Assembly (NCBI GenBank): GCA_041655035.1 | Contig: JBAZCN010000013.1 | Coordinates: 1-42,930, forward strand | DNA from: NAT127 sp041655035 | GTDB lineage: Bacteria; Pseudomonadota; Gammaproteobacteria; Pseudomonadales; Porticoccaceae | DNA: 42,930 nt | Direction of reading: 5' to 3' | Shown: positions 8,874 to 18,962 of the stretch, one piece after another | How the letters are laid out: every line of letters starts with the position of its first letter | How positions within the stretch are numbered: position 1 is the first letter of the stretch | Notes under the pieces: generated by a model | Database searches by the model: none | What the model was told of the DNA's origin: nothing | What the model saw: only the letters and a program-made list of their open reading frames with translations | Translations under genes and position numbers: made by a program

Positions 8874-9331
8874 GCGCTGTCCCCATGGTGCAGGTTGCTG
8901 ACGAGATCGAGGGGATAGAAACGGCCGGCGAGAAAGTCGTCGATCACTTTCATCACCAGCGGACTGCGCAACAGCTCCGGTGCCGCGCGCAGGGCTTCGG
9001 GGGTCAGCCAATGGGCGGCGATGATGTCGGGGTCGAGAACGGCGTGGCGATCTTCACCGAGGGCGCTGGCGGCAAAGCTGACGCGGTAGTAAGTGGCACC
9101 GTTGGCGGCCGCGTGGTAGGTGCTGATGCCGAGAAAGTCGGTGAGCTCGACCCGCCAGCCGGTCTCCTCGTAGGTCTCCCTGAGAGCGGCCTGTTGCAGG
9201 GTTTCTCCCGGCTCGACATGGCCGGCGGGCTGGTTGATCACTTCCCTGCCGCGATCGCGCTCGCGCACCATCAGGAACTTGCCGTCGCGGTGGATGACAG
9301 TGGCTACGGTGAGATGGATCTGGTCGGGCAT
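8870..9331 (-). CDS. nudJ: Nudix hydrolase, NudJ type
   Basis: A 153-residue Nudix protein. The Nudix box is complete: G-H-V-E-P-G-E-T-L ... R-E-T-Y-E-E-T-G (about residues 37-59), with the REXXEE metal-binding glutamates intact. The start MPDQIHLTVATVIHRDGKFLMV and the position directly upstream of mnmA match NudJ (YmfB), which in E. coli hydrolyses nucleoside di- and triphosphates and thiamine pyrophosphates. The exact substrate here is inferred from family and context. It overlaps mnmA by 4 bp and the rluE stop by 1 bp (TGATG), in the middle of the rluE-nudJ-mnmA-hflD-purB-roxA operon. Confidence 0.9.
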   Translation of the reverse strand: MPDQIHLTVATVIHRDGKFLMVRERDRGREVINQPAGHVEPGETLQQAALRETYEETGWRVELTDFLGISTYHAAANGATYYRVSFAASALGEDRHAVLDPDIIAAHWLTPEALRAAPELLRSPLVMKVIDDFLAGRFYPLDLVSNLHHGDSA

Positions 9332-9987
9332 CAGCGCTGGCTACCTGAAGAGGGTTTTGGGGGGCGCCGGCCGCCGGGCCGGTTTGGCCGGCGGCCGGCG
9401 GAGCGTGCCGGGCGGCTATTGTCCCCGGGTCCGGCGCTCTGTTCAACGGCGACCTGGGCGACGGTGAACTGCCCGGGCTGGAGATCGCCCAGCGCCCAGT
9501 CGCCGATGCTGACGCGCACCAGGCGCAGGGTCGGCAGGCCCACCGCGGCGGTCATGCGCCGCACCTGGCGATTGCGGCCTTCGCGAATGGTGAGTTCGAG
9601 CCAGGATGTCGGCACGGTCTTGCGAAAGCGCACCGGGGGCGTGCGCGGCCACAACCCCGGCTCGGCGATCTCCCGCGCCCGCGCGGGCGCGGTCAGGCCG
9701 TCCTTGAGCTGCACGCCCTTGCCCAGCTGGTCGAGCTGTGCCTGGGTGATGACGCCCTCGACCTGCGCCCAATAGGTTTTGGCCAGCTTGAAGCGGGGAC
9801 TGCTGATCCGCGCCTGGAGGCCGCCGTCGTCGGTGAGCAGCAGCAGGCCCTCGGAGTCGTGGTCGAGACGGCCCGCCGGATAGACATGGGGCTCGCTGAT
9901 ATAGTCGGCGAGACCGGGGTGGCCATCGGCGGCGGTGAACTGGCTGAGCACCCCGTGGGGTTTGTTGAAGAGCACGAGTTTTGACAT
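9331..9987 (-). CDS. rluE: 23S rRNA pseudouridine synthase, RluE type
   Basis: A 218-residue RsuA/RluB/E/F-family pseudouridine synthase. The catalytic motif is PAGRLDHDSEGLLLLT with the invariant Asp. LAKTYWAQVEG and the REGRNRQVRRMTAAVGLPTLRLVRVSIG tail segment are diagnostic of the family. There is no N-terminal S4 domain, as in E. coli RluE, which modifies U2457 of 23S rRNA in the peptidyl transferase centre. After residue about 195 comes a basic, low-complexity tail (RSAGRRPNRPGGRRP), plausibly RNA-binding. It is the first gene of the minus-strand operon that ends at roxA. Assignment to RluE rather than another single-domain member rests on length and the adjoining nudJ. Confidence 0.88.
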   Translation of the reverse strand: MSKLVLFNKPHGVLSQFTAADGHPGLADYISEPHVYPAGRLDHDSEGLLLLTDDGGLQARISSPRFKLAKTYWAQVEGVITQAQLDQLGKGVQLKDGLTAPARAREIAEPGLWPRTPPVRFRKTVPTSWLELTIREGRNRQVRRMTAAVGLPTLRLVRVSIGDWALGDLQPGQFTVAQVAVEQSAGPGDNSRPARSAGRRPNRPGGRRPPKPSSGSQR

Positions 9988-10319
9988 GGCGCCAATGATA
10001 ACGCCTTCGCGCGCCGGAACCCAGGAATGAACTGACAGAAGAGGGCCGCTGTGCTAGGATCGGCGCGCTTTTTGCTGCTTTTCATGCCCGCGGCCGGCAA
10101 CGACGCCGGCCCGCCCGGCAGCTGGCCATCGCAAGCCGGCACCGTGCACGGGGCCATCGACCGCGCTTTCCCGGTGGGCCCTTGCATGTGAATTCATGCC
10201 CCCCGCGTGGGGCCGCACGATGATGGGATCGAAGGCAGGGATCTGCGTCGATACCCGAACTCAGGCCGCTGCCTCTGGCGGCGGGCGACACTCTCAGCCC
10301 TTGGAGCTCAGGAAGAACC
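9988..10319. other. Intergenic region between rluE and idh (332 bp)
   Basis: A divergent region with no convincing gene. It holds the proposed idh promoter (10032-10060) and then a long, GC-rich presumptive idh leader. The leader has a perfect small hairpin GCCGGC-6 nt-GCCGGC at 10093-10110 and a weaker inverted repeat GCATG...CATGC at 10184-10199. The icd gene that lies next to idh in Pseudomonas aeruginosa is not present here. A minus-strand promoter for the rluE operon must also lie here; a TATCAT at the rluE start is suggestive but has no good -35. Confidence 0.5.
10032..10060 (+). promoter_or_regulatory. Putative sigma-70 promoter of idh
   Basis: CTGACA (10032-10037, 5/6 to the -35 consensus), a 17-bp spacer and TAGGAT (10055-10060, 4/6 to the -10 consensus). 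If used, transcription starts near 10067 and the idh leader would be about 250 nt. Purely sequence-based; no other candidate nearer the gene looked better. Confidence 0.45.
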
Positions 10320-12542
<2,223 letters not shown>

Positions 12543-12575
12543 CGGCGCGCCCCCGCAGGGGGCGTGACAACGACG

Positions 12576-12606
12576 CCAAAAACCCGGGTTCGGCCCGGGT
12601 TTTTGG
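12576..12606. terminator. Bidirectional rho-independent terminator between idh and cspD
   Basis: A 13-bp perfect stem, CCAAAAACCCGGG paired with CCCGGGTTTTTGG, closes over a 5-nt TTCGG loop. The A5/T5 tracts flank the GC core, so the hairpin works from both strands. It serves idh on the plus strand and cspD on the minus strand. Confidence 0.9.
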
Positions 12607-12633
12607 TGTTTGAATGTGGTCGGTATTCCGCTG

Positions 12634-12879
12634 TCAGCCTTCGCTGTGAGAGGCGGCCACCTGGCTGTCGGATTTGACGAGAGGGGTGATATTGGTGGCG
12701 TGGAGGCCTTTCTCGCCCTGGATGATATCGAAAAGGACTTCCTGGCCCGCTTTCAGCGTTTTGTAACCCTCCATCGTGATTGCTGAAAAGTGGGCGAAGA
12801 TATCATTGGCGCCATCTTCGGGCAGAATGAAGCCGTACCCCTTGGCGTTGTTAAACCACTTCACGGTTCCTTTTGGCAT
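12634..12879 (-). CDS. cspD: Cold-shock domain protein, CspD-like
   Basis: An 81-residue protein. Residues 1-67 form a single cold-shock domain with RNP1 KGYGFI and RNP2 DIFAHF, opening with MPKGTVKWFNNAKGYGF. A short polar tail (SDSQVAASHSEG) follows. Family role: binding of single-stranded RNA or DNA; E. coli CspD is a stationary-phase inhibitor of replication initiation and a substrate of Lon, but here the CspD name rests mostly on its position beside clpS-clpA. A GGGAG ribosome-binding site lies 7-8 nt before the ATG in an AT-rich leader. It converges on idh through a shared terminator and is divergent from clpS. Confidence 0.93.
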   Translation of the reverse strand: MPKGTVKWFNNAKGYGFILPEDGANDIFAHFSAITMEGYKTLKAGQEVLFDIIQGEKGLHATNITPLVKSDSQVAASHSEG

Positions 12880-12909
12880 AACTTTTCTCCCGCCTCATAA
12901 AGCTGATTA

Positions 12910-12936
12910 ATGATAGTTATTGGATCCGGGTTTCAA
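12910..12936 (-). promoter_or_regulatory. Putative cspD promoter
   Basis: On the minus strand, TTGAAA (12936-12931) and TATCAT (12915-12910) are separated by 15 bp, slightly short of ideal. They lie in an AT-rich island upstream of cspD. The predicted leader is short and A/T-rich, but no cold-box is recognised. Confidence 0.35.
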
Positions 12937-13159
12937 GAGGCGACTATATACCCGATCGAGGCCCTGCTGGCCTGGCTCGCACTATTAACGGGATTTTGCC
13001 GACAAGTCAAGATGCCGGGGTGCGGATATGGTGTGATTGCGGCCGGTCGCGGCGCTTGGCGGCGACCCCGGGGCGACAGAATCTTGTAAATTCATTCCCC
13101 CCAGGCGGTCGTCTGGGGCTAGAATAAGGCCAAATTTGCGATGATATCAGGGAGGCGGA

Positions 13160-13522
13160 TTGCACAACGTGATTATCCAGGCAGTCGAGGCGCAGCGCCC
13201 CGAAGGTGATCAACCTTCCCATGATCTGGTGATCGAGGAGGCGAGACCACAACTCAAGAAGCCACCCATGTATCAGGTGGTGATGTTCAATGATGACTAC
13301 ACCCCGATGGAGTTCGTGGTGGATGTACTCGAAACTTTTTTTGCCATGGATCGGGAGCTGGCCGTTCGTGTTATGCTCAAAGTGCATACCGAAGGCCGTG
13401 CTGTGTGCGGTGTATTCACCCGAGATATCGCCGAATCAAAGGCCTTGCAGGTCAATCGCTACGCCCGGGAGAATGAGCACCCCCTGATATGCGAGATCGA
13501 GCCTGCCGACGACCCTGAGTAG
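13160..13522 (+). CDS. clpS: ATP-dependent Clp protease adaptor ClpS
   Basis: A 120-residue adaptor that binds N-degrons (N-terminal Leu, Phe, Tyr, Trp) and hands the substrate to ClpAP. The core begins at KKPPMYQVVMFNDDYTPMEF. The NDDYTPMEFVVDVLE segment forms the N-degron pocket, and VMLKVHTEGRAVCGVFTRDIAE is the second half. The start is a TTG at 13160, with GGAGG only 4 nt upstream; an in-frame GTG at 13169 would be at 13 nt and is a fair alternative. It lies 8 bp upstream of clpA, its functional partner. Confidence 0.95.
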   Translation: MHNVIIQAVEAQRPEGDQPSHDLVIEEARPQLKKPPMYQVVMFNDDYTPMEFVVDVLETFFAMDRELAVRVMLKVHTEGRAVCGVFTRDIAESKALQVNRYARENEHPLICEIEPADDPE

Positions 13523-13530
13523 GAGTACAG

Positions 13531-15798
<2,268 letters not shown>

Positions 15799-15809
15799 AT
15801 CGGGCAGGC

Positions 15810-15829
15810 AGCCTGTCGCAGGGCAGGCT
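15810..15829. terminator. Weak inverted repeat at the clpA/infA convergence
   Basis: AGCCTG (15810-15815) pairs perfectly with CAGGCT (15824-15829) over an 8-nt loop, in the 30 bp between the two convergent stops. There is no T-tract on either strand, so it may be only a weak or Rho-assisted terminator. Confidence 0.3.
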
Positions 15830-16047
15830 TACCTGGCCCGGTAGGTGATGCGGCCCTTGCTGAGATCGTAGGGCGTCAATTCGACTTTGACTTTGTCGCC
15901 GGTGAGGATACGGATGTAGTTCTTGCGCATTTTCCCTGATATGTGCGCGGTGACGATGTGGCCATTTTCCAGCTTGACGCGGAAGGTGGTATTGGGAAGG
16001 GTGTCGATAACCTCGCCTTCCATTTCAATATGGTCTTCTTTTGCCAT
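15829..16047 (-). CDS. infA: Translation initiation factor IF-1
   Basis: 72 residues, the exact size of bacterial IF-1. A single OB-fold (S1-like) domain with EDHIEMEGEVIDTLPN, VTAHISGKMRKNYIRIL and LTPYDLSKGRITYR. IF-1 occupies the ribosomal A site during initiation. A GGGAG ribosome-binding site lies about 12 nt upstream of the ATG. A 78-bp gap separates it from bpt, so it may have its own promoter as well as reading through from bpt. No tRNA-Ser gene is found between clpA and infA, unlike E. coli (serW). Confidence 0.98.
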   Translation of the reverse strand: MAKEDHIEMEGEVIDTLPNTTFRVKLENGHIVTAHISGKMRKNYIRILTGDKVKVELTPYDLSKGRITYRAR

Positions 16048-16125
16048 ATTTTTCGTATGCTCCCAGGGCTTTTACAAAAAAGTGGGAGGCATTCTGCCCT
16101 AAAAACCCGGGGAAGGCAAAGACTG

Positions 16126-16857
16126 TTATGTGTGCTGGTCGCTTTTCAGCCAGCGGTCGCCAACCAGCAATTCCAGCGGCCGGAAGCGGCTCTTGTAAGC
16201 CATCTTGTCGCAATTCTTGATCCAGAATCCGAGGTATACGTAGGGCAGCTGCAGTTCCAGGGCCTGGCTGACCAGGGTCAGCACCGCCAGGGTGCCGATG
16301 CTGCGCTGCCCGCTGTCGGGTGCGTAATAGGTGTAGATGGCCGAGAAGCCGTCTTCGAGCTGATCGAGAACGGTGCAGCCGACGAGCTTGCCGGCGAGGC
16401 GGAATTCGATGAAACGGGTGATATCGATGCCGTTGCCGAGGAAATCCAGGTATTGCTCGCGGCTCGGTGGAAACATGTCGCCATCCTTGTGGCGCTGCTT
16501 GATGTAGCGATCGTAAAGCCGGTAGTGCTCGCCGGTGTCGACCTGCGCCTTGACCTCGATGTCGAGGTCGCTGTTGCGTTGCAGGCAGCGGCGCTGCTGG
16601 CGGCTGGGGTGGAATTCCGCCACCGGGATGCGGGCTGAGACACAGGCGTTGCAGGACTGGCAGCGGGGCTGGTAGTAGTAGCGGCCGCTGCGCCGAAAAC
16701 CGAGCCGGGTCAACTGGCTGTAGATTTCGGGATCGATACGGGTGGCGGGGTCGACGAACGCGGTGGTGGCTTCCCGGCCGGGAAGATAACTGCAGCCGTG
16801 GGGCTGGGTGAAGAACAGGCGGATTCTTTTCAGGTCCGGATTGAAATCATGAGTCAT
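16126..16857 (-). CDS. bpt: Leucyl-tRNA--protein transferase Bpt (ATE family)
   Basis: A 243-residue member of the ATE1/Bpt family. The N-terminal domain carries the Cys-rich cluster HGCSYLPG and YQPRCQSCNACVS. The GNAT-like C-terminal domain has FRLAGKLVGCTVLDQLEDG and YLGFWIKNCDKMAYKSRFRP. The bacterial Bpt subgroup attaches leucine to N-terminal Asp or Glu, creating an N-degron read by ClpS. Length is typical (about 235-250). It lies 10 bp downstream of aat and upstream of infA, as in Pseudomonas. Confidence 0.95.
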   Translation of the reverse strand: MTHDFNPDLKRIRLFFTQPHGCSYLPGREATTAFVDPATRIDPEIYSQLTRLGFRRSGRYYYQPRCQSCNACVSARIPVAEFHPSRQQRRCLQRNSDLDIEVKAQVDTGEHYRLYDRYIKQRHKDGDMFPPSREQYLDFLGNGIDITRFIEFRLAGKLVGCTVLDQLEDGFSAIYTYYAPDSGQRSIGTLAVLTLVSQALELQLPYVYLGFWIKNCDKMAYKSRFRPLELLVGDRWLKSDQHT

Positions 16858-16867
16858 GGCCGCGCAC

Positions 16868-17722
16868 TCAACGACTGAACGATGGCTTCGAGCCTAGCAT
16901 AGCGCAGGTCCGGGCAAAATCATCATCCCCGGGCCAGGGAAGTTTTGTGTCCCGCGAGTCGCCGAGCCTGGCGATGAATTCCTGGCGCGGCATGGTGACG
17001 ACCCCCAGCGTGTCGAGGTGGGAATTGGGCACCTGGCAGTCGATCAGCGTAAATCCCCGCTGCGCGAGAGTCCGCGAGAGCGTGATGAAGGCCACCTTGG
17101 CGGCATTGGGCTCGCAGCTGAACATCGATTCGCCGCAAAAACAACTGCCGATATGCACACCGTAAAGCCCGCCGGCAAGTTCACCCCGGTGCCAGCACTC
17201 GAGCGAGTGGGCGTGGCCGAGGCGGTGCAGTCGCCGGTAGGCGCCTTTCATCGCGGGGGTGATCCAGGTGCCCCGCGCGCCGGCGCGCGGGGCGGCGCAG
17301 GCGTCGATGACTTGGTCGAAGGCCCTGTCGGCAGTGATGGTGAAATCGTTTCTGGCGAGGACTTTTGCCATGGTGCGGCCGACATGCTCGGTGCCGGGAA
17401 GCAGCACCGCGCGCACCGACGGCGACCACCAAAGTATCGGCTGGCCTTGCTCGTACCAGGGGAACACCCCGTGGCGATAGGCGTCGAGCAGGGTGGGGGC
17501 GGCGAGGTTGCCGCCGATGGCCAGCAGGCCATCGGGATCGGTGAGGGCCGCTTCAGGATCCGGGAAACAGGGGTAGAACGGATCCAGCAACGGCAGGGCA
17601 GTGGGATCGTCGCTCAGGAGGCGGTTCCTCCGGGGGCTGTTGAGGTTTCGGTACAGGGTGTTGATGGATAAATGAAAGTTTTCATGACAGTGGTTCCTGC
17701 GGTGCGCTTCGTTCCTCAGCAC
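16868..17722 (-). CDS. aat: Leucyl/phenylalanyl-tRNA--protein transferase Aat
   Basis: The enzyme adds Leu or Phe to N-terminal Lys/Arg, making N-degrons for ClpS-ClpA. Clear motifs are GLLAIGGNL, HGVFPWYEQGQPILWWSP, ECWHRGELAGGLYGV, GESMFS and LIDCQVPNSHLDTLG. The open frame reaches a GTG at 17722 (284 residues), but E. coli Aat has about 234. The first 12 or so codons lie inside the palindromic repeat 17698-17833, so that start is doubtful. Homology begins near residue 40. No ATG, GTG or TTG occurs in the right place; the best-placed codon is CTG at 17617, 9 nt after a GGAGG, giving 249 residues. A 23-codon ORF (17685-17614) ends on that same CTGA, which would allow coupling. The function is certain, the start is not. 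Confidence 0.95.
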   Translation of the reverse strand: MLRNEAHRRNHCHENFHLSINTLYRNLNSPRRNRLLSDDPTALPLLDPFYPCFPDPEAALTDPDGLLAIGGNLAAPTLLDAYRHGVFPWYEQGQPILWWSPSVRAVLLPGTEHVGRTMAKVLARNDFTITADRAFDQVIDACAAPRAGARGTWITPAMKGAYRRLHRLGHAHSLECWHRGELAGGLYGVHIGSCFCGESMFSCEPNAAKVAFITLSRTLAQRGFTLIDCQVPNSHLDTLGVVTMPRQEFIARLGDSRDTKLPWPGDDDFARTCAMLGSKPSFSR

Positions 17723-17833
17723 ACCCTATGCACTTTCATAGGGTGTGCCGACGCAGGAGGCGCACCGGCGGTGCTTGTGCAGCGCGCCCACCTGCGAACG
17801 CATAGGGTGTGCTGAGGAACGAAGCGCACCGCA
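17698..17833. repeat. 136-bp palindromic repeat element (REP/MITE-like)
   Basis: A perfect 34-bp inverted repeat: 17698-17731 is the exact reverse complement of 17800-17833. The arms carry the core CATAGGGTGTGC followed by a GAGGAACGAAGCGCACC motif. An additional copy of the 12-bp core at 17737-17748 pairs with the left arm over a 6-nt loop, giving nested hairpins. Elements with 'TAGGGTG(T/C)GC ... GCGCACC' palindromes occur as dispersed REP/REPIN-type repeats in many bacterial genomes. No transposase is present. It lies between trxB (15 bp after its stop) and aat and overlaps the 5' end of the longest aat frame. Confidence 0.85.
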
Positions 17834-17848
17834 GAAGCTGGTGAAGCC

Positions 17849-18799
17849 TCAGCCGAGATCGTCGAGGAACTTTTCCGCATCGAGGGCGGCCATGCAGCCG
17901 GAACCGGCGGAGGTGATCGCCTGGCGATAGACGTGGTCGGCGACATCCCCGGCGGCAAAGACCCCGGGCACGGAGGTGGCGGTTGCATTGCCTTCGGTGC
18001 CGCTTTTGACGGTGATATAACCGTCCTTCATCGCCAGCTGGCCGCTAAAGATATCGGTGTTGGGCTTGTGGCCGATGGCGATGAAAACCCCGGCGAGATC
18101 GACTTGGCGAATGTCGCCGTCGACGGTGCTCTTGATCTTCATGCCGGTGACGCCGCTGTCATCGCCCACGACTTCCTCGAGGGTGTTGTTCCACAGCAGG
18201 GTGACGTTGCCGCGCTCGGCCTTGTCGAGCAGCTTCTGCTGGAGGATCTTCTCGGCCCTGAGGCTGTCGCGGCGATGGACCAGTACCACTTCGCTGCAGA
18301 TGTTGGCGAGATACAGGGCTTCTTCGACGGCGGTGTTGCCGCCGCCGACCACGGCGACCTTCTGGTTGCGGTAGAAGAAACCGTCGCAGGTGGCGCAACC
18401 GCTGACGCCCTTGCCCATGAAGGCCTGTTCCGATTCCAGCCCCAGGTACTGTGCCGAGGCGCCGGTGGCGATGATCAGGGCGTCGCAGGTATAGCTTTCC
18501 ATTCCCTCGAGCCGGAACGGGCGCTGGCCCAGGTCGACCTTTTCGATATGGTCAAAAATTACTTTTGTATCAAAGCGTTCGGCATGTTTTTGCATGCGCT
18601 CCATGAGGTCTGGTCCCTGGAGGCCCTCGACATCGCCGGGCCAGTTGTCGACATCGGTGGTGGTGGTGAGCTGGCCGCCCTGCTGCATGCCGGTGATGAC
18701 CACGGGCTCGAGATTGGCGCGGGCGGCATAGACCGCGGCACTCCAGCCGGCGGGGCCTGAACCGAGGATGATGAGACGATGGTGCTGAGCTGTGGACAT
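17849..18799 (-). CDS. trxB: Thioredoxin reductase
   Basis: A 316-residue FAD/NADPH enzyme that reduces thioredoxin. The FAD-binding site is ILGSGPAGWSAAVYAAR near residue 10. The redox-active pair is in SGCATCDGFF (CxxC). The NADPH motif is VVGGGNTAVEEALYL, with the HRRDSLRA arginines that select NADPH. The FAD C-terminal motif is GVFAAGDVADHVYRQA. Length matches E. coli (321). AAGGAAG precedes the ATG, and a good sigma-70 promoter lies at 18839-18866. It is divergent from ftsK. Confidence 0.97.
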   Translation of the reverse strand: MSTAQHHRLIILGSGPAGWSAAVYAARANLEPVVITGMQQGGQLTTTTDVDNWPGDVEGLQGPDLMERMQKHAERFDTKVIFDHIEKVDLGQRPFRLEGMESYTCDALIIATGASAQYLGLESEQAFMGKGVSGCATCDGFFYRNQKVAVVGGGNTAVEEALYLANICSEVVLVHRRDSLRAEKILQQKLLDKAERGNVTLLWNNTLEEVVGDDSGVTGMKIKSTVDGDIRQVDLAGVFIAIGHKPNTDIFSGQLAMKDGYITVKSGTEGNATATSVPGVFAAGDVADHVYRQAITSAGSGCMAALDAEKFLDDLG

Positions 18800-18838
18800 G
18801 ATACTTCCTTCAAGAGATTTTCAACGGCAATGGCGACA

Positions 18839-18866
18839 ATGATAAGGTAGCTGGGGTCGCGGTCAA
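18839..18866 (-). promoter_or_regulatory. Sigma-70 promoter of trxB
   Basis: On the minus strand, TTGACC (18866-18861, 5/6) and TATCAT (18844-18839, 5/6) are separated by 16 bp. The predicted start is near 18832, about 33 nt upstream of the trxB ATG. It is the best-scoring promoter I found by eye in the window. Confidence 0.6.
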
Positions 18867-18962
18867 ACCCGCTTTTTCTGTCGCCGGTAGCCAGGGCATA
18901 TTACTGGCTATTCGGATCGCAGGCATTACAATAGCACCCGCATTGTTTTAAGGGATCGAAAG

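Noticed and set aside
15799..15828. A tRNA-Ser gene between clpA and infA, as in E. coli
   Set aside because: Only 30 bp separate the two stops.
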